Source: Tomocerus qinae (lineage: Eukaryota; Arthropoda; Collembola; Entomobryomorpha; Tomoceridae). Taken from it: a stretch of 64,000 bases of DNA. The notes beneath the pieces were generated by a model, which did not search any database, was not told the DNA's origin, and worked only from the letters and a program-made list of their open reading frames with translations. The stretch lies in contig CM034550.1 in assembly GCA_020055645.1 (NCBI GenBank), positions 9,233,501-9,297,500 on the forward strand, read 5' to 3'. A program made the position numbers and the translations under genes. Shown piece by piece: positions 12,274 through 25,094 of the stretch; the stretch's first letter is position 1, and each line of letters begins with the position of its first letter.

Positions 12274-14087
12274 TTATATAATATCTCAATTTTATGGCGA
12301 AGCAACTCTGTATCTGTAGCTTAGTAAATATACTTCTTACAATGAAACTTTATTTAATATCAATGTTACCGTTAGACAAGTATTAATTTAGTATTACAAA
12401 CTCTGCCTTATTTAAGGTAAACCTAGTAGCTAAGTATCTCTTTTAATATCATTGTCATACAAAATAGATTATATATTACAATTTTGGAGCAAATACTTAA
12501 TATTTTAACAAAAACCTCATTTTGAAAAAAAATTTGCCTAAAGACTAGTAGACTAGCAAAAATCATTATAATACCCAGTTTCCCAATAAGGTGGGAGATC
12601 TAGAGGAAATCTGTAATAATATTAGTAAGAATTTGGAGAAATTGGACATATAACCTACTTGTTACGAATCTATACTACAAATATCGTTATTATAGTAAAG
12701 TAAGCATTATTGGGCATTGATATCCACCTTTAGCATTTACTGTTAGATAAACAAAATCGGGTATGTATGTAAAAGGAAACTTTGTTTACGAAGAAATAAT
12801 TTTTATGGCCTGTTATGTCAACACCCCCTCGGTTCATTTAACCTTTCTAATTTGCAGTGTGTCTAACAGTACTGTCAAGAGAGTTAAGGTAAAAGGAAAT
12901 GTCGTGTATGAGTAAGGTAGTCATACAAATATGAAAGTGTCACAGGAGGTAATTTTCCATTGCTGTGTCCAATGCTACAGTAGTTACTACAAGTTAATAA
13001 GGTATAGTTACCGTCTCTTTATGGTTAAACAAACAATTAGTTATTATTATCTGGTAGCATTACGTTTTGATTGTATAAAACATTGTTTACATTATCTATA
13101 CAAATACCTACACTAATTGTTTTATTCAATTGTAATAAAAACAGGCAAACCTAGTACCTTTGTATTTCATTGTCAGTAAACATGATCAAATACATACGTA
13201 CCTAATTGTAAATTGTAATTGCAAATGTAATAAATATCCAAGCTATAAAATATTATCGCATTGGCCATACACGAACGAAAATAGGAATTCTTTATACTAT
13301 AACAAGTAACATTCCTTTTGCATACGTATTAGGTGATATGCTGCTATAAGTTAGAAATGGAAACACAGAATAGAGCAATTAATAATACTCCCTATTCAAA
13401 TGTACATGCATATACACGAAAACTTATTACTTGGACTGACGAGTTAGAAAGTTAGCATAGTTTACCATTGTTCATATAAATATAATATTGCGACTATACT
13501 TCATATATAAATCATAATATTATTTCTTGCATCGATCAAAATTTCTGTTAAGAATAGGGCCCAGACCAAAGTACAACAATAATGCAATTAAATAAAGTAG
13601 CCTATCGTTAGTGTTACAAATGCAATAAAAAACTATGGCATGCTGCATGTAAGTTTGTTAGGTATCTTACTAATAACTAGGTATTCTTATTTGGGGTAGC
13701 TGTTGTAGGCCAACAGCCAGTCAGTCCGGAATTTATCAGCTTGACGCTAGTAACTTTTAAAAGCTATATTAAAAATAATCAAAAACTGTCATTTAAAAGT
13801 TACTTTTTATAAAATATTAGCAAATCTCGATTTCCTCTACGTTAAAATGTGCGATTTAATGAAAAAATGGGCAATTGATCAACGTGGCACTAGTAATTAT
13901 CATTTCCAGTGTGAATAATGTAAAATTTACATAGAAAAAGATGCTTTTCATGAAATAATATTACTAATTATATGCCTGGGTTTACCTTTTACATTAAAAT
14001 GTTCAGGGGAATATCAGTCATTTTTTTGGTTTGACACAAAAGATAAGATTTAGTACAATATTTTCTGAAAAGAAATTAATTTGTTCA

Positions 14088-14369
14088 TTAGCTTCGTTTT
14101 TTAAAGCATTAATTACAGGAAAACATTCAAAAATTGATTTTTCAAGCTGAAATTGCACCTGGACTAAATGAGATTGTAGCCTACAACATATGGATGGTAT
14201 AGTACACTTAAATAAGTAGTTAGTTAGCCTTAGCTTCGTTTTTTAAAGCATTAATTACAGAAAAAACATTCAAAAATTGATTTTCCAAGCTGAAGTTGCA
14301 TCTGGACTAGATGAGATTATAGCCTACTACATATGGATGGTGTAGTACACTAAATAAGTAGTTAGTTAG
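14088..14369. repeat. Two-copy tandem repeat, period about 142 bp
   Basis: Copy 1 begins at 14088 and copy 2 at 14230. Both start TTAGCTTCGTTTTTTAAAGC and end near AAATAAGTAGTTAGTTAG. The copies differ by about a dozen substitutions and a few short indels, so the duplication is fairly recent but not new. No coding sense seen. Confidence 0.95.
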
Positions 14370-15132
14370 TAGTGCTCTGCTTTATACAGGTTTTTGCCTA
14401 CCCCTTTCCTTCGATATTTAGAGTTGCTACTTACTACAACTTTACTTTACACGCACACAGCATTTGGATGTTCATACGGGTTGCCAGAGTTTACAATTTT
14501 GATTCCTTTATAGCAGTGAGTGTTATATACATCTGCTATCTGATAGTTGAGGATTTTGACTTACCTGTTTGAGTGTTTGAAGCAAAAGGTGAGTTGTGAG
14601 ATAGCGAAGTCTAAATGCATAGAAATTGCTTGAGTATTGAATATCTAGAGTGAACATAACTGTAGCCTTCGACTGCATCTTCATCTGGCAACAATACTTA
14701 GTACATGTGTTCATTCACCACAGAACAGAAACCAGACGGACTTCTTAAGATGTTCTCCACATACCTACTTACTTATTACACTATATAGATTACAATATAA
14801 AATAGAACCTTATAATATGTAGCTATATTTATTCTCTATCCCATACAATATAGCAGTTTTATGTACACATAAACACAAATACAGATCTTGCTGTTATACG
14901 TTAAGTGTGATAGCAGAAGTACCCAGAACAGAAAAGACACTACTACAATAGACAGCTCAGTTTTTCTATCTATTTTCTATTTAGTAAGTATGTGCAAACG
15001 AATCTTTTAAGTTCACGTTGATTTCATTACAACATCGTCTTTTGTGCTTTTTAAGTACCTAATTTAAGTCACTTAGACACGATTGTTTTAATCTCCGCTG
15101 ATTGTTGAACAATTAAATCCCGAAATGAAACG

Positions 15133-15157
15133 ACAGTATTTCTTTAAGAAATACTGT
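15133..15157. repeat. 25-bp perfect palindrome upstream of tetraspan paralogue 2
   Basis: Arms of 12 bp (ACAGTATTTCTT and its reverse complement) are separated by one T. The site is about 185 bp before the ATG at 15341. It could be a dimeric transcription-factor site or chance in AT-rich DNA. Confidence 0.5.
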
Positions 15158-15340
15158 TGATTTATTGCAGTTTGTTTATCAATTCGGAATTCAATATTCA
15201 ATGGTGTGACAAATTACCTTCTGATTCTAAAAGACATTTAATGTTTAGTGATACACACTAATTAACACCGTCATGGGTCTCTGAGTACTATTAACTCATT
15301 TTTATATATCACGTGAGCATTTTCAACCCCTTAGGAAGAA

Positions 15341-16195
15341 ATGGCTCACCCTTGCTGTGGATTGTCTTTGAGGAAAGCAACACTCCTAATTGCTGTTTTA
15401 GAAATTGTAAGTTTAAAAATTTAGTCATTTTTTATTCATTTATTTTGTACTTTAGGATTAATTAATAAATTAAATAATCATAATAATACAGATTGATTTG
15501 TTGTTTTGTTCAATGTATTGGTGTTTTATTTTAATTAGCTAGGAGCGATTTTTGGGGCTCTGTTTACTGTGGCTTGTCTGTTGATTGTCACCTGCTACCC
15601 TGAAGACATTAAACGTTGGTTAAACAAGGATAATGAGCAATTACAACAGTTGTTACGTCTTTTGGACCATACACGTAAACTAAAGATACTATAATAATTT
15701 ATTTTATTTAATAAGTATTGCAAATATTAATAAAATTCAAAAATAAGCATACTAATCTTGTAACTAATATTTGCAGTAATTGTTTTGGGTTTCTTCACAT
15801 TTATGGTGGTTATCTGCCTCATGGAACTGGCATTAGCAACATTCTTAATCAAGGGAGCCAGACATGTAAGAACTGAAATTATTTGTTTATTTAAATCGTT
15901 AGTAAGGCAGTAAAAGTATTTAATTCATTTTAAAACTTATATTTTACAGAGGAAAGTGAAGAAATGCGAAATGTGGTGGAAAATTAAATGTATTGTCCTA
16001 ATAATAGCAGTACTGTTTATAATTGGGGCAGTAGCTACTGCAGAAAATCGACTTCAAATCGGCGTGTCAGGTATTCTTGGACTTTCCTACCAAATCTACA
16101 CAATTTGGGTCGTCAGATGTTTTATTGCACAAGTCCGTTTTGGGAAACCAATCCGAGCCCCTGGAGAACAGGAAGAAGGATTTCATAAACTTTAA
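15341..16195 (+). CDS. Four-transmembrane protein, DUF4728-like, paralogue 2
   Basis: Four exons: 15341-15406, 15539-15674, 15777-15865, 15950-16195, giving 178 residues. Exon 2 has the same length (136 nt) and all phases match paralogue 1, so the two are tandem duplicates. The protein opens MAHPCCGLSLRKA and has four hydrophobic segments. Between TM1 and TM2 lies a charged loop (YPEDIKRWLNKDNEQ), unlike the Lys/Pro loop of paralogue 1. LGLSYQIYTIWVVRCF near the C-terminus matches the other copy. The sequence just before the ATG (CCCCTTAG) looks like a splice acceptor, so an upstream non-coding exon is likely; TATATA and an E-box CACGTG (15310-15315) lie close by. Molecular role unknown. Confidence 0.82.
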
Positions 16196-17292
16196 ATAAT
16201 ACTCGTTGTTCATCTCTTATTCGTTCCTGGATATATAACTCTTTCAAAGAAATGAAAAGACTTTATAGGTTTTAGAATCTGAAACTGTTCTTAAAACGAA
16301 GGGGTTTATAAATTATACTTATGTATACCCTTATTATCTCAAAATATTAGTTTATTGATCGTTAGACTTTTAAAATTATATGCTTTGTATGCTTTGTGAC
16401 AAATTATTCTGATATCTCATAATATATGTAGAATCTGTCCAGGTGTTTACTTCGAACCACCAGAGAATATTTTAGATGATCTGTTTTACGTCATGAATTT
16501 TGGCAATATTTATTTATATTTTGGCCAGATTTTTATCTATAAATGTGTTGTTTGTTTTTGATGCATAGAAATAGCATTGTTAGTTAACTAATGACTGTTT
16601 TAAATGTCATTTTATTACCAGTAATATATCGTCTTTCGTAATATTTACTATCGCAAGACTTTATAATGTTTATTATTAAGGTTTGACACATGCCCGCAAA
16701 TCTGAAGCAATGTATTATAAAATGTGCTGAAGATTTGTTAATTTCCTCTTTATTTAATACAATTCCACTACTTACACTATTATATACATATTTCTGTGCT
16801 AATAATTATGTAGACAATTACTATATTATATATCACAGCTCAAAGCATTTTAGAATGCAGCTATGACTATAAGTAGTTTAAGTTTACACGATACATATAA
16901 CAGCAAAGCCAAAATGTGATTATGGTTTAAACTTAAGAGAAAACTGTCGTAAAATATTTATGGACCATTTTATTGTTTATATATTTACACATTTTATGTA
17001 CTTAAATTATTGTGCATATAATCCAGTTAAATGACCAAATTAACTGCTATATACTTCTCATATATTTACACAGTAGGTTATAAGAACAATTAAAATCTGG
17101 ACCAAGACCAAAAACTACTACCTGTAGGATAATTTTACGCGTAAATGTTGATATTACAGTTTTATACACAGAATATTTTGGTATTAAAAATATTCAGTGA
17201 ACAGAAGTCCCAAAGGAAGAGAATTGTTTATTTTGTACAAATAAAAGTCAGTTTATTACTATATTACAACTAAAATCTGTGCAAGTGACTAA
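16196..17292. other. Convergent 3' interval
   Basis: Lies between the 3' end of the plus-strand tetraspan gene and the 3' end of the minus-strand Cys-rich gene. It probably holds both 3' UTRs. No further gene seen. Confidence 0.6.
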
Positions 17293-18065
17293 TTACGGTC
17301 TAACTAGCTTTAATCTTCTAACTTCTACGGAGGAACTCGTTGTAGCTCTGAATTGAGAACCCAGGAACTTCTGGATTGGAGATTCATTGCTTTTACCTCC
17401 AAGGTTAGTATTTCCATTACTTGAAACTATATGATCATTTGATGGCTCCACTGCATTTTCAGCCACTCCAGATGTTGGAACACAAGTGTTTATTGATGAA
17501 GCATAAAATCCATCTTTGCATTTGCAGGATCCTTTTCCATCATTGAATTGACAAAATGCATTACTAACACAATCACGCTCTCCGATATAAACATTGCATT
17601 CTTTATCAATTGCACCCACACATCGATCACGGATTTTGTCATATACTTGTCTTGCTGGGTGCAGACATTCGCACTGAAAATAAATATTTTTTAAACAGTA
17701 CTACAATGAACTATTTGTAGAGACCTGAAAATCATTTGATTAGCTTTTATATGTTAAAGTTAAAATTTTCAAGGTTGGATTCAAAATTAAATTCAATCCT
17801 TGAAAAATAAATGTCCCTGGTTGTGCACAAGCATTTGACAGTATAACCTTAATAGCAAGCCAGAATTTTGGTTTGGTGAAGGTGATAATTTAATAAAACA
17901 TACCAATCCTTTACGACAAAACATCCATTTTCCATAATTGCACCAGTCTTCACTAGGAAAGCATTTCTCGCCATGCTCGAATCGTTTTTCTGACAAAACT
18001 GTAGTGACGGCTCCGAAAATGGCTAGCCATAGTATATATTTTTGAATCATTCTGTTTAAGAACAA
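17293..18065 (-). CDS. Secreted cysteine-rich protein (EB/EGF-like modules)
   Basis: Two exons: 18065..17904 and 17673..17293, joined in phase 0, giving 180 residues (175 if the second Met at 18050 is used). The signal peptide is hydrophobic (MIQKYILWLAIFGAVTTVLS) with predicted cleavage before EKRF. The mature protein has a dozen or so cysteines in two groups: CFPSEDWCNYGKWMFC, then CEC...C, and a module ending CQFNDGKGSCKCKDGFYAS followed by a last Cys. The spacing resembles insect EB modules and EGF-like repeats. After the Cys-rich part comes a polar Asn/Ser-rich tail of about 60 residues without Cys. It is likely an extracellular or cuticle-associated protein. The ligand is unknown. Confidence 0.78.
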
Positions 18066-21000
18066 ATAAGAACTGTGTAAGTTTAAGCAGTATTTAATTG
18101 TATACTTGCATTTTCCTCAGAAACCTCAAATTATTTTAATATTTTGATTACGCATTCGTATTCATAGTATAATTCCCAATTTTGCATTCATAAATACATT
18201 TTCATGTTAAACTACAATTTATTTTTGGAACTGTACAAAACCCGTTTCAATTCATTGTTATATTTAACACAGCGATCGACCCTTATTTTTTAATGTCCGC
18301 TTTACCTATTTGTGTACAATGAATTATAAGAAATCGAGGATAATAATTTATGCAGGATACTTAAAATAACCAAAACGTGAATGTTGGCTTTTATTAGTTC
18401 TTGTCCAGGTACATGTAAACTTGTATGGGAGAGAAAAGATTTCACAGAAACAAACAAATAAGGGACCAAGGTTTTGCAATGTACTGGAATTTCTATCTTA
18501 TTCAACCATTTACTTCAATCTCAATGCTATTTGCTATCATCTGGGTATAATTTAAGAAAATTATTAGTTTTACCTTACGCAAAGCATAATATATTCATTC
18601 TGGATTATAATTATTATTTAACAAAGAAAATATACCTTTTGTCATATAGGTGACTATTAACTTGGTATATTATATCCTCTTGGATTACGTAAACATAACC
18701 CTATAAATACATTATCCTTTCTCATCCTTCGACATGATGATGACTTGAGAAGGAAACAACAAGGTGTAAGTGCAAACGAACTGGAACGGTCTCACGATAC
18801 ATAAGTATACAAGAAAACATGTTTTTCTTTTTCCTCCAGCCTATTATTGCAAATCCTGTTTCTTAATCTTGTATTTTGTGTAGACTAATAACCACTATAG
18901 TCTCCACATTATGTACAGGTACTTTAAACACATTAAACAATGTGAAAATAAAAACTTTGTATTCACACAACCTGTAAAATAATCTGTGCCTGTTAATGGC
19001 CATATATACAACTTAATGTACGTATTTGTATATCTATAATGCTATAATATAGATTGTCATTCTCTTTAGTAGTAAATCAAATAAATAATTTACAAATAGA
19101 CATTTATCGATTTTTTCAATTGCCGAATTGTATCAGGTACGTTATCCTACGGATACAACTATACAATAATGAGAGCAAAACAAAACCATTTTAATTTCCT
19201 ATTATGCAACGTTTCGGAATCCTGTACTAATAAGATTGGCTATTAGTAGCTTTTTTTAAAAAAAAAAGTCATTATAATATAGGAAAAAGGTAACTTGCCC
19301 TCTTAGCCATTAGGATAAATTTCTATTGTCTTTATCAGTGAAAAATATTTGACACGACTGATTCCGTCTTTTTGATACAGTGCTACATAAAATAACAATG
19401 ATGTATGAGTTGTAAACAAGATAAAGTGTACAAACATTCGTTGCACACGATAGTTTTTATTTTTATTAAGTGCATTTCCGCATTTATAGATGAAATCTGA
19501 GATCACATTAAATTATCCAAACTAGAAACTGATTTAGTTAAGTAATGTTATAGGGGTAGTAATTAGTTGAAGCAAATTATTGAAATCATAAATAGATAAA
19601 TCTGACAATCTCGAGTGTAAAGAGTTGCCGACACAGCATAAGTGATACTATCAATTATGAAATGCAAACTTCCGTTAAACCTGAACGTGCTTTGTCACGC
19701 ATATCCGCTATACCTGCAGGTACTTTGATGTGTGATATACTTGTAAAATTAAAATGTATTTGCTACTCACAAATCATAACACTCAAAGTATATAAAGTCA
19801 TTTTAATTTTGGTACCTATAGAATGCGTATACGAAATGACTTACCGACTTACCTAAAGGGTTTAAATTTTGATACCTATAGAATTTATTGCGTATACGAA
19901 ATGACTTACCTAAAGGGTTAGCTTGCAAACTTCCGTTGTTAAGAAATTTTTGAAAAGGATCGTTCTGTAAGAGGTGGCGATGGTCCAACAACGAAACTTA
20001 GTATGGAGTCAGAATTGACACAGACATTCGTCAAGTATGTCTTAATGTCATGAAGATTACTACATCGGTTGTTAGTGTGTTCCTTTCTTGAACTCAACTG
20101 GATATGGAATGTTTGTATGTCTCTTGTGTTAAGGTTCACACGAGATATAATTAAATTCTATAATATCACACAAATGTATGTCTATGGGTACTAACAATAG
20201 AAAAATAGTAAGAAAATTCACCATCTAAACACAATAAGTACATTATGGGACTACCATCTTAAATGCAATTGAATAAATAAGGAACAAGGTCTATTGTCGT
20301 GTTACTATACTTGCTACGTTACATTAAAATTCGAATCTTGCTAATTCTAATGACCAATATGCATGACTGACAAGGTGCACACTTCTATCTACTATTATCC
20401 AACTATGCAGATCTTTCATTTATCAATAGAAATAGGAAACAATGAAATTTGTGTCAAGTTAAGTCAGTTATTCTAATGTGAATGTATTATTTTTGCACTA
20501 TAGCATAAAATACAGGTACCTACTGAAGTACAGCCACGTAAAATTATTAAGCCAATTATTTGCATACTGTAATTAGCTATATATCTATCAGCACATTGCT
20601 TTTTGATAACCTTACATCTAACAAGGTTATTTAGTATAACCACCCAAATTGTAGTGAGACACATTCAATAACAATTGCATTTGAACACTCGACAGGTACA
20701 TATAGTAAGACCACATTTTTAATTAGCAAAAAATCGTTGGGCTTAATTACGTAGGACCGTGACGTTTCTTTACATAACAATACTCCTATTCAAATGGACC
20801 TAGTATACAAAAAATGAAATTGGTTTACATCAAGAAATAACGATAAAAAGTTAATATGTCATTAGTAACACTTTTTTGAATATGATTTTTGGGAGTGAAT
20901 GCAACTAACACAGTACTATCGCAGTTTTTTCTAGAATAAAAGTGTCTAAATTGTATCATGGACAGTACAATGCAACGCAGGTGTCAGGTCCCCAAGATTC

Positions 21001-22373
21001 GAAAGGAGTTGATCGAATTCCCTGACTTCATTTACAATTAGATCATCATACTTCATTAAATAGAACACGCTATATCCTTAATGATCTTCGAAAAATCTAC
21101 TTTTACTTGGTCCATAAACTAAGAAAGTCTTCTGGGATTTAATGCACATACCTATGTAAAAAAACATAGATTCACACGTAGGTACTTAAAACATGGACTT
21201 TTAATTATGTCGTAAACATTTAGTAGTTATTTTGGACTTAATATTATGAAACTCTAAAGACCTTCGTGAGTACATTGGCTCGTAAGTATTTTCATGTATG
21301 TAAACACATAAATAACTATGTGCACCGCTCTCCACTCACTTTTTTGCATCTCCTCTGCATTCCAAATTCTATAAACCAATGAGCAATTAGCAAAGCAATT
21401 ATATTGTAAACATACATCAAATACCCATGTGATTTGTTATTGAAACAGAATACTAAAAACGGACTAAGAGAAAAAATGAACCTAAAATGCTTATCCAATT
21501 CAAATATAAGTTGATGCAATTAAAAATCGAACGACCAACTGAAACGCACAATTTAAATTCGAAGTTTGATAATTCGTCGATAAATTGAGACTTGCATTCC
21601 GGAATTACATTTACAATAGAAAATATTAACTCCTTATCATACTGAAAGGTAGATTAGTTCCTATTGTTTTTCGCTATAAGTGATAATATGTGTAAACAAT
21701 CTAAATATTATGTGTAGATTGCGCGTGTAATAACAATAATAAGTGTGCACGATGCAGTCAGATATCTCTTTAATGTTTCAGTATTCGCACATGGTCAAGG
21801 TGGTCAACTTGTACTTTTCTTACTTTCAACTTTTTGCATGGAAATGTATATACCTACACTTAGGATATGCAGACAGAGGATTGAAAGGAACATCGACCAA
21901 TTTGGTAAGCTATAAATTCTGTATTTTATTGTCTGTATAGTATTTAATTATGCACATGCTAAAAATCAATATCAGGAGGAGTATTTAATTATGCAGTTGC
22001 GGTTACATAGAGTATATCTCCTTAAGGAACAATCTATTTGTTCACCTTAACCCATAAGCATACTAATTACATTAGTCTGCTGAAAGTATACAGAAAATCA
22101 ACACTTAATTAAGAATACATATCCTGCTTATTAAAGTTTCTGCTTACTTACACAGAAATAATGCCAGACTATCTTAAAGAGTCTTATTTGCAAACTGACA
22201 AGTAAAATGTGTTGAAATATTAGCTAATTATTTACACATTCGTCACACATCACATTACGCAGTTTGAATTAAAGGATATTGTAGCTTAAAAAATGATCTT
22301 CATGAGTTATAAAGTTGCCGCATGTGAAAAACAATGGATAGAGTGTCCTGAAATTTCCACGAAGAATAAAAAC
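18066..22373. other. Gene-poor interval, 4.3 kb
   Basis: No gene recognised on either strand. It holds a tandem repeat of about 57 bp at 19801-19917. Short open frames lack splice context and motifs. Confidence 0.5.
19801..19917. repeat. Two-copy tandem repeat, about 57 bp
   Basis: Two copies share ATTTTGGTACCTATAGAAT (second copy with GATACC), then GCGTATACGAAATGACTTAC and CTACCTAAAGGG-like ends. The second copy has a 4-5 bp insertion, and the first repeats GACTTACC internally. Confidence 0.85.
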
Positions 22374-24056
22374 CTATTTAATAAACATGGGAGCAACTCT
22401 GGCCCAACTTCCATTATTTGGCAATGCAGGAATTTCCAAAAGTTTAGCGAATATTTGATACTCATCTTCTAATCTGATTGGAGTATGGAGATATCCCTTC
22501 TTGAAAGCTGAAAATATTAAAACACTGAATGTTTAAGAAAGGTTTGGCGATTTTTTGCTTGAGAGGAACACGAGAATAATACTAAACAAGCAACTATGGA
22601 ATATTACCTGGTCCTCTTGCAAAGAACGCAGCTCTCATGTCTGTAAGATTGTAATATCCATGATCTCCTTTACAAGCACTTTGACATGGTTTATCGTCAG
22701 CAGGGACTTGCTTTGCAGCTGATAAACCTTGAATTGTGTATCCTGGCTGAGCGAAAACAAGAATGTCCAGCATCATGTCATTGTTCTTAATGTGTAATTC
22801 ATTGGGAATTTCTTCCTTTCTGTAAACATCCACCCCAGGAATAACTTTCAACTGCTGATACAGCTATAAATTGTAAAAATGCAATTAATGTTGTTTCAAC
22901 CAAATTCTAAAAAATAATTCCTGATATTTGACATTCAAAATACAATTCTACCTTTTCTTTGCAATTTTCAGCTGCAGCAATCATTAAAAGTATGCTCTTG
23001 TCTACTACTTTGTCAATATAATCCTGATTAACGTATTCAGTCAAGTAAATTGTATTAACGCTAGAAATATCAGTCATTCCATGATCACTCACAATGATAA
23101 TATTTAGCTATAGAACAAAATACAGTTCACAAGTTTAAAGGATATTCATTGACACTGGCACGCATATCATATCTGTAAGTTCTTAGAATGTATTATGTAT
23201 TCAGCTTGTAAAAATTTGACTGGGTACCTCATTTGAAATTTTAGATTTTTCAACCATATGAATTAACTTTGTCAGAGCTTTATCAAAGTTTATAACCTCA
23301 TGCTGTACTTGGGGAGAATTTGGCCCGTGTAAATGTCCTTCCTCATCAATTTTAATGTGGTATTGCTGCATATACATATAGAACTTTTTTGATAACTGTA
23401 AAAAATAACAATCTTTGAAAAAGGAACGAATCACATACCATAACAAAAGAATAATCGTGAGTTAATAAGTTCACAGAAGTTTCCAGCTCCTGTTCAAAAG
23501 CAGAAATATCATGAGGAAGACTTGAATTGTAGTCCACAAATTTCTGTGCTAGGAGCCCTTGAAACGGAAGGGTACATAATGGCCAATTAGATACGTATGT
23601 TTTCTTATTGTGTTTTGTAGTTGTGATCCAGATAGGCTCCACCTGTAGAAATTGGTGCCGTTTTCCTAGGGGCGTCCTATCCATGTATTTATCACTTTCA
23701 TCAGTAGTGCTTCTATTCATCAAAAAATTCCCCAGAATTCCATGATTTTCAGGAAACACTCCAGTTGCTATTGTAGTCATTGAAGGAAAAGTTTCACTGG
23801 GGAAAATTGGCTCTACCCACTTAGCCTTAACACCTTCGGAAATAAATTGGGTCAGGCCGGGTAGCTTTTCTCTATAGTTTTCATAGTAGTCCCACCGAAA
23901 TCTAAAATAAAAAGCCTTAATTATGCAATTTGTATAGAAACTTAATTTCAGGCTTTATTTGTTAAATTACCCGTCTATCATGAGTAGTAAAAGTTTTTGA
24001 GATCTACAACAACTCGAAAGTAACAAAATAGAGAGTAAACACTTTTGAATATTCAT
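22374..24056 (-). CDS. ENPP-type ectonucleotide pyrophosphatase/phosphodiesterase, copy 1
   Basis: Six exons: 24056..23971, 23901..23439, 23365..23228, 23107..22952, 22863..22608, 22507..22374; 410 residues. It is a secreted metal-dependent phosphodiesterase of the alkaline phosphatase superfamily. A signal peptide runs to about residue 19. The ligand set is complete: Asp28 (LLLLMIDG), nucleophile Thr66 (FPSETFPSM), Asp and His of IDEEGHLHGP, Asp and His of SDHGMTD, and His of GDHGYYN. The chain stops soon after the domain, with no C-terminal membrane anchor, so a soluble enzyme is likely. The intron 2 acceptor is placed by homology with the other copies; another acceptor 30 nt upstream would add ten residues in frame. 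Substrate unknown; venom-phosphodiesterase-like and ENPP4/5/6-like annotations are typical for insects. Confidence 0.94.
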
Positions 24057-25094
24057 TTTATTATGCAATAAGTATTCGTTAAATGTAAACAGTCTAATAG
24101 CAGCAATATAAAATTGCAATTTCTTAAAATTGTAGACCAAACACTACAAATTGAATTCTGAAAACCCAAAAGGTCGTGTTTGTTTATTGCTATACATTAA
24201 TACAATGGGAAAATATTTAGTTACAAATCGATGTGGTGCGTTCATAGCAAGAGATAGTGACGATACATTCATTACCCCCAAACTTATCTTAATTAACTTG
24301 TCCTTACGTCTGGTGCATCACACTTCTGTACTTAACAATGCACTGTGTCACGCCCCTTTTCGCATCAGTTGGACTACACCGGGGCTACTAATAACTAATT
24401 AATGTCAAACTTCATTAGAATCGTTCCCAAGAAATAAATGTAAACTTGAGTTCCAAAGTTATTGACATTGTGTGGTGATGTTCCATAGGGACAATTAGAT
24501 AGGCAGGTATAGACATACTTCATACTACTCTTATTGATGCCCATGTACAATTAGAGTTATAAGAATCATATGTAAATAGATAGGCTAAGTATTACAGGTA
24601 GTGGTCAAATTAGTCAATTGCCAATCAGTGGACAATGAATTCGTGTTAAGGTTGGTAGAAGCAATAAAATACTTGCAGAAAGACCTTAAGTGTATCTTTT
24701 AAGTCATATCAGGTTGAAAATTTTATAACAAAAGAAAATACCATATCTTATATAAGAAAAGTATCCAAATCTTATATAAGTATTAGTTGTTTATGCTTAG
24801 TTCTACTTAAGAATACAAGAATGCCAAAATGTCATATCTACAAACTTACCTATCACTGACCAAACAAGGTTGGTAATTAATTCAAAAAACATTACACAGA
24901 GTGATAAGATATCGATATTTTAATAAAAGATCATCACAAAATCATGAAAACAACATTTCAGAAGGCAAATTATTGAGTTCTATTTTATCGCATTAAAACA
25001 ATAGTAAAATTTCAAACAGAATTATCATCTTTAGTTCTGAAGTTATCTGAAAAATGTCCAGTACTAAGGAACAGGGTCATACCATGAAGTAAGC
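24057..25094. other. Spacer between ENPP copies 1 and 2
   Basis: Should hold the promoter of copy 1 and the 3' UTR of copy 2. A palindromic CTTATATAAG-type motif occurs twice around 24745-24785. No gene seen. Confidence 0.5.

Larger units (their letters stand above)
12274..15340. other. Interval between the two tetraspan paralogues
   Basis: No gene recognised. It holds the 142-bp tandem duplication at 14088-14369 and a 25-bp palindrome at 15133-15157. The open frame at 14372-14572 follows a plausible acceptor but has no homology that I can see to the flanking genes. Confidence 0.5.

Noticed and set aside
14372..14572. Plus-strand 66-aa frame after an acceptor-like TTATACAG
   Set aside because: Considered as a third tetraspan exon, but it lacks the family's conserved motifs.
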